Positions 16,906 through 25,288 of a DNA stretch of 64,000 bases are shown piece after piece; positions within the stretch are counted from its first letter, which is position 1; the number at the start of each line of letters is the position of its first letter. The position numbers and the translations under genes were made by a program. The notes under the pieces are model-generated. The model did no database searches. It was not told the origin of the DNA and worked only from the letters and a program-made list of their open reading frames with translations. The stretch lies in assembly GCA_020632995.1 (NCBI GenBank), contig JACKEN010000001.1:2140001-2204000 (forward strand), in the 5' to 3' direction. The stretch is from Deltaproteobacteria bacterium. GTDB lineage: Bacteria > Myxococcota > Kuafuiibacteriia > Kuafuiibacteriales > Kuafuiibacteriaceae.

Positions 16906-17136
16906 CGCACTGAAGAGTAAACACCTCGGAAAACAGGCGGATGCGTGAACTCTCGCGCTCGGCCTACGGGTAACCACCCGCGTGTTGCATCCTATTGATG
17001 TGATGACGAATTCAGGGCGTTGAAGGGCTTTTGCTCTTCCCGGACGTGCACAAGATCTGGTCTTTTGCTGATTCGAACGGCCGGGGGTGATCTGACACAC
17101 GCCCGATCTCGGCTCAAAGGGGTTCGAAAGAAGACC
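16906..17136 (+). promoter_or_regulatory. Promoter-bearing leader of the lipoprotein array
   Basis: These 231 bp separate the deacetylase stop from the first large lipoprotein. They are visibly richer in A+T than the coding DNA around them (for example around 16985-17010 and 17060-17085). A small hairpin CGGGTAACCACCCG sits near 16969-16982. A purine-rich AAAGAAGA lies just before the ATG at 17137. No single -35/-10 pair is convincing, so the promoter assignment rests on composition and position. Confidence 0.35.
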
Positions 17137-20100
17137 ATGCTGCGCACTCGAATGACGACCAATCGCCTCACCCTGCCCGCCCTCGCCTTCGCTCTCGCCG
17201 CCAGCGCGGCAGCGTGCGGAGACAACGTCGAAGTCACCCAGCTGCAGGCCAAGATGGAGCTCGACCCGGCCACCGTCACGTTCGGCAACGTGCAGGTCGG
17301 CACCGAGGCCACCATCGTGGTCCTCGTCCGCAACACCGGCAACGCCACCCTCGTGGTCGACGGCGTCTCCCGCGGTGAGCCCTTCGACGAGGCCTTCACC
17401 TTCGACATCAACCGGACCTCCATCCCACCCTCCGGCGTCGCGCAGCTCTCGGTGATCTTCGCCCCCGAGCAGCTCGGCATGCACAACGCACAGCTCGTCG
17501 TCCGCTCCGGTGACGCCAAGGTCGCGGATCAGACCATCGACATCACCGGCACCGGCGTCACCACCACCCTCGTCGTCGACCCCGAGAGCCTCTCCTTCGG
17601 CAACGTGGTCATCAACACCACCAAGACCCTGCCCATCAGCCTCTCCAACAACTCCGACGTCGACGCCAACATCGAGCTCGTCGAGGGCAACAACCTCAGC
17701 AAGTGCGGCGCCGCCGGCAGCGACGACTCCGCCTTCTGCGTCCTCCTCCGCGACCGCAACATCGGACCCGACGGCCGCTTCTCCCTCCGCGCCGGTGAGT
17801 CCACCACCATGGAGGTCCAGTTCAGCCCCGTCATCGCCGGCACCCGCGAGCGCGGCCAGTTCACCCTCCGCGCCTGTGAGTCCTCCGCCTGTGAGGTCCA
17901 GGTCCGCCTCGACGGCGTCGGCGTTGAGGCTGGCTTCCGCTGCGACCCCGCCTCCCTCGACTTCGGACAGGTCAACCCAGGCTCCTGCCTCACCAAGTCC
18001 GTCTCCTGCGAGAACATCGCCAACGACCAGATCACCGTCGTCGGATGGGGGCCCTCCTCCGGCGCAGGGCAGGCCACCTCGCCCGACTACACCTTCGAGC
18101 CCTCCACCGTTCTCGTCCTCAACGAGGGCGACTCCTTCGAGGTCGACGTCACCTACTGCCCAGAGGATCTCGGCAACGACGAGGGCAACCTCCAGATCGA
18201 GACCGACCAGGCCCTCAGCAACCGCTACGTCTTCGTCGGACTCCGCGGCTCCGGCGGCGGCCCAGACATCGAGGTCCTGCCCCCGCAGCTCAACTTCGGC
18301 CTCGTCTCCCTCATCGCCCCCGCACGGCGCTCCGTCCTGATCACCAACGTCGGCTTCGATGACCTCGAGATCTCCGAGATCCAGGCCGACACCCAGGGCA
18401 CTGGCGCCTTCACCGCCCCCGGCGCCGGCGCCACCGTCATCCCCCCCGGCGGCTCCTACGAGGTCCCCGTCCAGTTCCAGCCCGTCGCGGAGGGCCCCGT
18501 CGAGTCCGAGCTCCTCATCCGCAGCAACGACCAGGACGAGGCAGAGACCCGCATCCGGCTCATCGGTGAGGGCATCAACCTGCCCCCCTGCTCCTTCGAG
18601 CTCGCCCCCGCCCAGCTGCCCTTCGGCGTCGTCCAGGTCCAGCGCACCCAGGGCCGCGCCTTCGAGATCAGGAACGTCGGCTCCAACGACTGCCTCGTCA
18701 CCTCCGCCGCCCTCGAGGTCGGAACCGATCCCGAGTTCACCCTCCCCGACGGCGACGTCCGAAGCCAGATCATCGGGCCCGGCTCGGCCTTCACCATCCT
18801 CGTCGACTACTCGCCCCAGACCGTCGGCTCGCACACCGGCGCGGTCGAGTTCTCCATCTCCAGCAACACCAGCCCCTTCAACCGCGTGCCCGTCTCCGGC
18901 ACCGGCGCTGACGCCACCCTCCTGATCGTCCCCAACGAGATCAACTTCGGCACCATCGGCGTCGGCTGCGCCACCCGCGCGCGCACCATCCAGATCTACA
19001 ACACCGGCTCCACCCCCGCGGTGATCAACTCGATCGCCCAGGCCGCGCCGGCCAACCCCGCCTTCATCGTCTCGCAGCTCCCCGCCCCCCTGCCCTCCAT
19101 GCCGGTCACCATCCCGGCCGGGCAGTCCGTCGAGTTCGCCGTCGCGTTCCGCGCCGACCAGGTCTCCAACTACGCCTCCGCGGTCGAGATCTCCGGCACC
19201 TTCGAAGGCAACCCCGTCACCTACCTCGTCAGCCTCCAGGGTGAGGGCTCACTCGACGCCACCCAAGAGGATCGCTTCGAGCAGCTCGGCACCCCCAAGG
19301 TCGACATCCTCTTCCTCGTCGACTTCACCGGATCCATGACCGAGGAGCAGACCAGCCTCGGCGCGAACTTCCAGGCCTTCATCCAGTTCGCCCAGGCCCA
19401 GAACCTCGACTACCACCTCGGCGTCACCACCACCGGCACCGCAGAGGAGGCCGGCCGCCTCATGCACGCCGACCGCATCCGCGGCAACCCCTTCGGCGGG
19501 CCCTTCGCCAACCGCATCGTCACCCCGGCGACCCAGCCCGACCCCGAGACCGTCTTCGCCACCAACGTCCAGGCCCGCAACCTGACTGGCGGCGGCGCGG
19601 CCGACGAGGCCGGCTTCTTCGCCGCCTACCAGGCCCTCACTCCGCCCGTCCTCACCGGGCACAACGCCGGCTTCCTCCGCCAGGACGCCGTCCTCTCCGT
19701 CATCTGGGTCTCCGACGAGCCCGAGCAGACCAGCACCGCCATCGGCGCGCCGGCCAACGACATCGACTTCTACGTGAACTTCCTGCTCTCCATCAAAGGC
19801 TTCAGGAACACCAACCTGTTCACCGCCTCCGCCATCGTCGGTGACGCACCCAGCGGCTGCAACGGCGCTGGCGGCAACGCCACCGCCGCCCCCCGCTACA
19901 TCGAGGCCGCCAACCGCACCGGGGGCGTCTTCCAGTCCATCTGCACCGCCAACTGGAACCAGGCCCTCGAGGACCTCTCCACCACCGCATTCGGCTTCAA
20001 GTCTCGCTTCTTCCTCACCAACCAGCCCGTCATCTCCACCATCACGGTCGAGGTCGACGGCGTCGAGGTGCCCGCCACCTCGCCCTCCGGCACCGTGAAC

Positions 20101-20202
20101 TGGAGCTACGACTTCGCCACCAACTCCGTGAACTTCACCCCCTTCGCCACCCCGGAGCCCGGCGCCGAGATCTTCGTCCGCTACACCGCCGAGTGCCTGT
20201 AG
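17137..20202 (+). CDS. ASH-repeat lipoprotein with C-terminal vWA domain, copy 1
   Basis: 1021 residues. The signal peptide ends in the lipobox AAAC (Cys27) followed by GDN. Six choice-of-anchor-D/ASH-like immunoglobulin repeats follow, each opening with a motif such as VTFGNVQVG, LSFGNVVIN, LDFGQVNPG, LNFGLVSLI, LPFGVVQVQ or INFGTIGVG. From about residue 719 a von Willebrand factor A domain begins (VDILFLVDFTGSMTEEQ). Its MIDAS is DxTxS instead of the usual DxSxS. Several Cys pairs suggest disulphides outside the cytoplasm. I chose the ATG at 17137 because it opens the lipoprotein signal; upstream in-frame starts do not. It is probably a cell-surface adhesion or scaffold lipoprotein. Residues 35-1021 are nearly identical to the gene at 22168. 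Confidence 0.85.
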   Translation: MLRTRMTTNRLTLPALAFALAASAAACGDNVEVTQLQAKMELDPATVTFGNVQVGTEATIVVLVRNTGNATLVVDGVSRGEPFDEAFTFDINRTSIPPSGVAQLSVIFAPEQLGMHNAQLVVRSGDAKVADQTIDITGTGVTTTLVVDPESLSFGNVVINTTKTLPISLSNNSDVDANIELVEGNNLSKCGAAGSDDSAFCVLLRDRNIGPDGRFSLRAGESTTMEVQFSPVIAGTRERGQFTLRACESSACEVQVRLDGVGVEAGFRCDPASLDFGQVNPGSCLTKSVSCENIANDQITVVGWGPSSGAGQATSPDYTFEPSTVLVLNEGDSFEVDVTYCPEDLGNDEGNLQIETDQALSNRYVFVGLRGSGGGPDIEVLPPQLNFGLVSLIAPARRSVLITNVGFDDLEISEIQADTQGTGAFTAPGAGATVIPPGGSYEVPVQFQPVAEGPVESELLIRSNDQDEAETRIRLIGEGINLPPCSFELAPAQLPFGVVQVQRTQGRAFEIRNVGSNDCLVTSAALEVGTDPEFTLPDGDVRSQIIGPGSAFTILVDYSPQTVGSHTGAVEFSISSNTSPFNRVPVSGTGADATLLIVPNEINFGTIGVGCATRARTIQIYNTGSTPAVINSIAQAAPANPAFIVSQLPAPLPSMPVTIPAGQSVEFAVAFRADQVSNYASAVEISGTFEGNPVTYLVSLQGEGSLDATQEDRFEQLGTPKVDILFLVDFTGSMTEEQTSLGANFQAFIQFAQAQNLDYHLGVTTTGTAEEAGRLMHADRIRGNPFGGPFANRIVTPATQPDPETVFATNVQARNLTGGGAADEAGFFAAYQALTPPVLTGHNAGFLRQDAVLSVIWVSDEPEQTSTAIGAPANDIDFYVNFLLSIKGFRNTNLFTASAIVGDAPSGCNGAGGNATAAPRYIEAANRTGGVFQSICTANWNQALEDLSTTAFGFKSRFFLTNQPVISTITVEVDGVEVPATSPSGTVNWSYDFATNSVNFTPFATPEPGAEIFVRYTAECL
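17239..20202 (+). repeat. Direct duplication, copy 1 (partner 22267-25230)
   Basis: About 2.96 kb of coding DNA is repeated in direct orientation 5028 bp downstream. From 17239 to 18722 I see no differences from 22267-23750. The first mismatch is at 18723 (A against C), and scattered, mainly synonymous changes follow to the stop codon. The promoter and signal-peptide regions of the two genes differ. The abrupt switch from identity to divergence looks like a gene-conversion tract over an older duplication. Confidence 0.9.
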
Positions 20203-20213
20203 TGGGTCGATGC

Positions 20214-20236
20214 GGGAGGCGGCCTCGCCGCCTCCC
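20214..20236 (+). terminator. Hairpin after first array gene
   Basis: GGGAGGCGG and CCGCCTCCC form a perfect 9-bp stem around the loop CCTCG, starting 11 bp after the stop at 20202. There is no long T tract after it, as is common in high-G+C genomes. A closely similar hairpin follows the copy-2 gene at 25240-25263. Confidence 0.65.
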
Positions 20237-20240
20237 GTCG

Positions 20241-20288
20241 TTCCCCTGACGGACCCAACCTCCTGCGGCCACCCACTCCCTGGGGCCG
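20241..20288 (+). repeat. Intergenic box A of the lipoprotein array
   Basis: The 48 bp beginning TTCCCCTGACGGACCCAACC, just before the gene at 20292, recur almost unchanged at 28384-28430 (TTCCCCTGATGGACCCACC...). A weaker version lies around 22057-22096. The box travels with gene copies and marks the 5' boundary of the duplicating unit. Whether it also has promoter function is not visible. Confidence 0.7.
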
Positions 20289-20291
20289 CCC

Positions 20292-22049
20292 ATGTCGAAC
20301 ACTCCAAGCACGACACTCCTGACCCTCGCCCTCGGCGTGGGGGTGCTCGCGCCCGCCTGTGGGGGCAGGCTCCCGGGCGACCCGCAGCTCCGGGCGATCC
20401 TGGAGCTGCGCGACACCGAGCTGGACTTCGGCCCGACCCAAGTCGGCGAAGCGTCCACCTCGAGCGTCCGGGTGTGGAACGTCGGGACCGCGTGGGTGGA
20501 CGTCACGCTCGCGCCCGAGTCGGTCAGCAACCCGGCCTTCACCGCCCAGCTGCAGGCCGCCCACATCCCGCCCAGCGGCAGAGTGGACCTCGAGGTCCGC
20601 TTCGCGCCCACCGCCGTCGGCCCCCAGACGATGACGCTGGTCGTGCTCGCCACGGCGGATGGGGTAGCCCCTGTGAAGCTCGAGCTCCGCGGGACGGGCG
20701 TGCAACCGGCCTTGCAGGTGGAGCCCCCGCTGGTCTCCTATGGCTCGGTGGAGCAGGGCACCTCGTCCGTCCGCACGGTGCAGGTCCGAAACAACTCGGA
20801 CGTCGACGCCCGGGTCAGGCTCGAGTTCGTCTCCAACGTACGCGCCTGCCCCAGCCAGCCGGGCACCTCGTTCTGCGTGTGGCCGGCGGACCCCGCCCAG
20901 CCGCTCGACCAGGGGCTGATCCTGAGGGCAGGCGGCACCGGCGACCTCGAGGTCCACTTCACCCCTACCGAGGTGGGGACGGTGGAGCGCGGGGTGCTCG
21001 TGGTCAGCGCCTGCACCACCCACCCCCTCTGCGACGTGACCATCCGGCTGGAGGGCCGCGGGGAGGTCACCGGGCTCGGCTGCCCGCCCACGCTCGACTT
21101 CGGGGTGGTGAGCCCCGGCGCCTGCCTGAGCAGGCCCATCTCTTGCGCGAACCGCACCGGAGGTCCGCTCACGGTGCTCGGCTGGGAGGCCGTCGACACC
21201 TCGACCCCGAGCGCCTTCTCCTTCGCGTCGTCGTCGGCCAGCATCCTCGAGGACGGGCAGCGCCTGGAGGTGGAGGTCACCTACTGCCCGGCAAGCCTCG
21301 GGGCCGACGCAGGCCGCCTTGCGGTGCTGACCGACGCGCCGGGCCCTCGCCGCCGGGTCGAGGTGGCGCTGTTGGGCAGCGGCGGCGGCCCCTCGGCGCA
21401 CGTGCTCCCCGAGCGGCTCGACTTCGGGCTCGTGTCTGCGATCGCGCCGGGGCGGCGGAGCGTCCTCATCCTCAACACCGGGTTCACGGACCTCGAGATC
21501 ACCGAGATCCAGGCCGACACCGCGGGCACCGGCGCCTTCAGCGCCCCCGGCGCCAGCCCCGCGGTGATCCCCCCGGGCGGCAGCTTCCAGATCGTGGTGG
21601 AGTTCCTGCCCATCACCACCGGCCGCCTGGAGTCGGAGTTGCTCATCCGCACCAACGACCTGGCCAACCCGGAGCTCCGCGTCCCGCTCGTGGCCGAGGG
21701 GCTGCCCGGCCTGCCCCCGTGCGCCTACGACCTCACCCCCGCCGCGCTGGACTTCGGGCCGGTGCCGGTGGGCCAGGCGATCACCCGCCTGTTCGAGGTG
21801 CGCAACGTGGGCACGAACGACTGCCTGGTGAGCTCGAGCGTCCTGTCCCCTGGCGGCGACCCCGAGTTCCGCCTCCCGGCCGGCGACCTCCACAGCCAGA
21901 TCATCACGCCCGGGGCCGCCCTGGCGGTCCCGGTGGAGTACGCGCCCCAGACGGTGGGGGCGAGGAACCTGGGCACGGTGACCATCGTCATCTCCAGCGC
22001 CGTGACCCCCTTCGTGGATGTCCCCCTCAGCGGCACCGCCGCTCGGTGA
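20292..22049 (+). CDS. ASH-repeat lipoprotein lacking the vWA domain
   Basis: 585 residues. The lipobox LAPAC (Cys23) ends the signal MSNTPSTTLLTLALGVGV. Five ASH-like repeats follow (LDFGPTQVG, VSYGSVEQG, LDFGVVSPG, LDFGLVSAI, LDFGPVPVG). They align with repeats 1-5 of the genes on either side, keeping the paired Cys, but with clear sequence divergence. The protein stops (PLSGTAAR) at the point where its relatives begin repeat 6 and the vWA domain. It is thus a natural 'arm only' version, or a 3'-truncated one. It lies between the two near-identical copies, 89 bp after the first. Confidence 0.85.
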   Translation: MSNTPSTTLLTLALGVGVLAPACGGRLPGDPQLRAILELRDTELDFGPTQVGEASTSSVRVWNVGTAWVDVTLAPESVSNPAFTAQLQAAHIPPSGRVDLEVRFAPTAVGPQTMTLVVLATADGVAPVKLELRGTGVQPALQVEPPLVSYGSVEQGTSSVRTVQVRNNSDVDARVRLEFVSNVRACPSQPGTSFCVWPADPAQPLDQGLILRAGGTGDLEVHFTPTEVGTVERGVLVVSACTTHPLCDVTIRLEGRGEVTGLGCPPTLDFGVVSPGACLSRPISCANRTGGPLTVLGWEAVDTSTPSAFSFASSSASILEDGQRLEVEVTYCPASLGADAGRLAVLTDAPGPRRRVEVALLGSGGGPSAHVLPERLDFGLVSAIAPGRRSVLILNTGFTDLEITEIQADTAGTGAFSAPGASPAVIPPGGSFQIVVEFLPITTGRLESELLIRTNDLANPELRVPLVAEGLPGLPPCAYDLTPAALDFGPVPVGQAITRLFEVRNVGTNDCLVSSSVLSPGGDPEFRLPAGDLHSQIITPGAALAVPVEYAPQTVGARNLGTVTIVISSAVTPFVDVPLSGTAAR

Positions 22050-22167
22050 TGCCAACTTTTTCCTGACGGACGCGTTGCCCCCTGGCCACTCAGGCAGCGT
22101 TGAGTACAGGTCCGCACACCCCTCCGAGGGCGGGCCGCGTGTTTACCCGAGTCGAAGAGGTCCCAAC

Positions 22168-25100
22168 ATGAAGACGAACCGAACACTCCTCCCCGGACTG
22201 ACTCCCGCCCTCGCGGTGGCCCTGGGCCTCGGCGCGGCGGCCTGCGGCGACGGCCTCGACGTCGTCCAGCTGCAGGCCAAGATGGAGCTCGACCCGGCCA
22301 CCGTCACGTTCGGCAACGTGCAGGTCGGCACCGAGGCCACCATCGTGGTCCTCGTCCGCAACACCGGCAACGCCACCCTCGTGGTCGACGGCGTCTCCCG
22401 CGGTGAGCCCTTCGACGAGGCCTTCACCTTCGACATCAACCGGACCTCCATCCCACCCTCCGGCGTCGCGCAGCTCTCGGTGATCTTCGCCCCCGAGCAG
22501 CTCGGCATGCACAACGCACAGCTCGTCGTCCGCTCCGGTGACGCCAAGGTCGCGGATCAGACCATCGACATCACCGGCACCGGCGTCACCACCACCCTCG
22601 TCGTCGACCCCGAGAGCCTCTCCTTCGGCAACGTGGTCATCAACACCACCAAGACCCTGCCCATCAGCCTCTCCAACAACTCCGACGTCGACGCCAACAT
22701 CGAGCTCGTCGAGGGCAACAACCTCAGCAAGTGCGGCGCCGCCGGCAGCGACGACTCCGCCTTCTGCGTCCTCCTCCGCGACCGCAACATCGGACCCGAC
22801 GGCCGCTTCTCCCTCCGCGCCGGTGAGTCCACCACCATGGAGGTCCAGTTCAGCCCCGTCATCGCCGGCACCCGCGAGCGCGGCCAGTTCACCCTCCGCG
22901 CCTGTGAGTCCTCCGCCTGTGAGGTCCAGGTCCGCCTCGACGGCGTCGGCGTTGAGGCTGGCTTCCGCTGCGACCCCGCCTCCCTCGACTTCGGACAGGT
23001 CAACCCAGGCTCCTGCCTCACCAAGTCCGTCTCCTGCGAGAACATCGCCAACGACCAGATCACCGTCGTCGGATGGGGGCCCTCCTCCGGCGCAGGGCAG
23101 GCCACCTCGCCCGACTACACCTTCGAGCCCTCCACCGTTCTCGTCCTCAACGAGGGCGACTCCTTCGAGGTCGACGTCACCTACTGCCCAGAGGATCTCG
23201 GCAACGACGAGGGCAACCTCCAGATCGAGACCGACCAGGCCCTCAGCAACCGCTACGTCTTCGTCGGACTCCGCGGCTCCGGCGGCGGCCCAGACATCGA
23301 GGTCCTGCCCCCGCAGCTCAACTTCGGCCTCGTCTCCCTCATCGCCCCCGCACGGCGCTCCGTCCTGATCACCAACGTCGGCTTCGATGACCTCGAGATC
23401 TCCGAGATCCAGGCCGACACCCAGGGCACTGGCGCCTTCACCGCCCCCGGCGCCGGCGCCACCGTCATCCCCCCCGGCGGCTCCTACGAGGTCCCCGTCC
23501 AGTTCCAGCCCGTCGCGGAGGGCCCCGTCGAGTCCGAGCTCCTCATCCGCAGCAACGACCAGGACGAGGCAGAGACCCGCATCCGGCTCATCGGTGAGGG
23601 CATCAACCTGCCCCCCTGCTCCTTCGAGCTCGCCCCCGCCCAGCTGCCCTTCGGCGTCGTCCAGGTCCAGCGCACCCAGGGCCGCGCCTTCGAGATCAGG
23701 AACGTCGGCTCCAACGACTGCCTCGTCACCTCCGCCGCCCTCGAGGTCGGCACCGATCCCGAGTTCACCCTCCCCGACGGCGACGTCCGAAGCCAGATCA
23801 TCGGGCCCGGCGCGGCCTTCACCATCCTCGTCGACTACTCGCCCCAGACCGTCGGCTCGCACACCGGCGCGGTCGAGTTCTCGATCTCGAGCAACACCAA
23901 CCCCTTCAACCGCGTGCCCCTCTCCGGCACCGGCGCCGACGCCACCCTCCTGATCGTCCCCAACGAGATCAACTTCGGCACCATCGGCGTCGGCTGCGCC
24001 ACTCGCGCGCGCACCGTCCAGATCTACAACACCGGCTCCACCCCCGCGGTGATCAACTCCATCGCCCAGGCCGCGCCGGCAAACCCCGCCTTCATCGTCT
24101 CGCAGCTCCCCGCGCCCCTGCCCTCAATGCCGGTCACCATCCCGGCCGGGCAGTCCGTCGAGTTCGCGGTCGCGTTCCGCGCCGACCAGGTCTCCAACTA
24201 CGCCTCCGCGGTCGAGATCTCCGGCACCTTCGAAGGCAACCCCGTCACCTACCTCGTCAGCCTCCAGGGTGAGGGCTCCCTCGACGCGACCCAAGAGGAT
24301 CGCTTCGAGCAGCTCGGCACCCCCAAGGTCGACATCCTCTTCCTCGTCGACTTCACCGGCTCCATGACCGAGGAGCAGACCAGCCTCGGCGCGAACTTCC
24401 AGGCCTTCATCCAGTTCGCGCAGGCCCAGAACCTCGACTACCACCTCGGCGTCACCACCACCGGCACTGCCGAGGAGGCCGGCCGCCTCATGCACGCCGA
24501 CCGCATCCGCGGCAACCCCTTCGGTGGCCCGTTCTCGAACCGCATCGTGACCCCGGCGACCCAGCCCGACCCCGAGACCGTCTTCTCCACCAACGTTCAG
24601 GCCCGCAACCTGACCGGCGGCGGCGCGGCGGACGAGGCCGGCTTCTTCGCCGCCTACCAGGCCCTCACCCCGCCCGTCCTCACCGGACACAACGCGGGCT
24701 TCCTCCGCCAGGACGCGGTGCTCTCGATCATCTGGGTCTCCGACGAGCCCGAGCAGACCAGCACCGCCATCGGCGCGCCGGCCAACGACATCGACTTCTA
24801 CGTGAACTTCCTGCTCTCCATCAAAGGCTTCAGGAACACCAACCTGTTCACCGCCTCCGCCATCGTCGGCGACGCCCCCAGCGGCTGCAACGGCGCTGGC
24901 GGCAACGCGGTCGCCGCGCCCCGCTACATCGAGGCCGCCAACCGCACCGGTGGCGTCTTCCAGTCCATCTGCACCGCCAACTGGAACCAGGCCCTCGAGG
25001 ACCTCTCCACCACCGCCTTCGGCTTCAAGTCTCGCTTCTTCCTCACCAACCAGCCCGTCATCTCCACCATCACGGTCGAGGTCGACGGCGTCGAGGTGCC

Positions 25101-25230
25101 CGCCACCTCGCCCTCCGGCACCGTGAACTGGAGCTACGACTTCGCCACCAACTCCGTGAACTTCACCCCCTTCGCCACACCGGAGCCCGGCGCCGAGATC
25201 TTCGTCCGCTACACCGCCGAGTGTCTGTAG
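22168..25230 (+). CDS. ASH-repeat lipoprotein with C-terminal vWA domain, copy 2
   Basis: 1020 residues with the same architecture as the gene at 17137: six ASH-like repeats, then a vWA domain with the DFTGS variant MIDAS. The signal peptide is unrelated in sequence (MKTNRTLLPGLTPALAVALG, lipobox AAAC at Cys26). Across the mature part I count only about seven amino-acid differences, for example Ser to Ala in IIGPGAAFTIL, NTNPFNRVPL for NTSPFNRVPV, and FSNRIV for FANRIV. The ATG at 22168 has a good ribosome binding site (GAAGAGG) 9 bp upstream. A different leader on a near-identical body suggests independent expression. Confidence 0.87.
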   Translation: MKTNRTLLPGLTPALAVALGLGAAACGDGLDVVQLQAKMELDPATVTFGNVQVGTEATIVVLVRNTGNATLVVDGVSRGEPFDEAFTFDINRTSIPPSGVAQLSVIFAPEQLGMHNAQLVVRSGDAKVADQTIDITGTGVTTTLVVDPESLSFGNVVINTTKTLPISLSNNSDVDANIELVEGNNLSKCGAAGSDDSAFCVLLRDRNIGPDGRFSLRAGESTTMEVQFSPVIAGTRERGQFTLRACESSACEVQVRLDGVGVEAGFRCDPASLDFGQVNPGSCLTKSVSCENIANDQITVVGWGPSSGAGQATSPDYTFEPSTVLVLNEGDSFEVDVTYCPEDLGNDEGNLQIETDQALSNRYVFVGLRGSGGGPDIEVLPPQLNFGLVSLIAPARRSVLITNVGFDDLEISEIQADTQGTGAFTAPGAGATVIPPGGSYEVPVQFQPVAEGPVESELLIRSNDQDEAETRIRLIGEGINLPPCSFELAPAQLPFGVVQVQRTQGRAFEIRNVGSNDCLVTSAALEVGTDPEFTLPDGDVRSQIIGPGAAFTILVDYSPQTVGSHTGAVEFSISSNTNPFNRVPLSGTGADATLLIVPNEINFGTIGVGCATRARTVQIYNTGSTPAVINSIAQAAPANPAFIVSQLPAPLPSMPVTIPAGQSVEFAVAFRADQVSNYASAVEISGTFEGNPVTYLVSLQGEGSLDATQEDRFEQLGTPKVDILFLVDFTGSMTEEQTSLGANFQAFIQFAQAQNLDYHLGVTTTGTAEEAGRLMHADRIRGNPFGGPFSNRIVTPATQPDPETVFSTNVQARNLTGGGAADEAGFFAAYQALTPPVLTGHNAGFLRQDAVLSIIWVSDEPEQTSTAIGAPANDIDFYVNFLLSIKGFRNTNLFTASAIVGDAPSGCNGAGGNAVAAPRYIEAANRTGGVFQSICTANWNQALEDLSTTAFGFKSRFFLTNQPVISTITVEVDGVEVPATSPSGTVNWSYDFATNSVNFTPFATPEPGAEIFVRYTAECL
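22267..25230 (+). repeat. Direct duplication, copy 2 (partner 17239-20202)
   Basis: The partner of the 17239-20202 duplication, at an offset of 5028 bp. Such long identical DNA in direct orientation invites recombination, which would delete or amplify the intervening gene at 20292. It is also a point where a short-read assembly could collapse. Confidence 0.9.
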
Positions 25231-25239
25231 CCCCTCGAC

Positions 25240-25263
25240 GCGGGAGGCGGCCTCGCCTCCCGC
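25240..25263 (+). terminator. Hairpin after copy-2 gene
   Basis: GCGGGAGGCG and CGCCTCCCGC form a perfect 10-bp stem around GCCT, 9 bp after the stop at 25230. It is a slightly altered version of the hairpin at 20214-20236. Confidence 0.65.
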
Positions 25264-25288
25264 GTCCGCCTCCCCCTATAGTCGGTGC

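Noticed and set aside
16216..18834. Long antisense open frames, e.g. 872 codons against the deacetylase and first lipoprotein gene
   Set aside because: High G+C removes stops in other frames. The translations are Asp/Gly/Val- or Pro/Ala-rich without domains, and they mirror convincing genes on the opposite strand.
22090..23862. Antisense frame of 590 codons repeated under both array copies
   Set aside because: It is conserved only because the sense strand is duplicated; its composition is that of a shadow frame and it has no plausible start signal.
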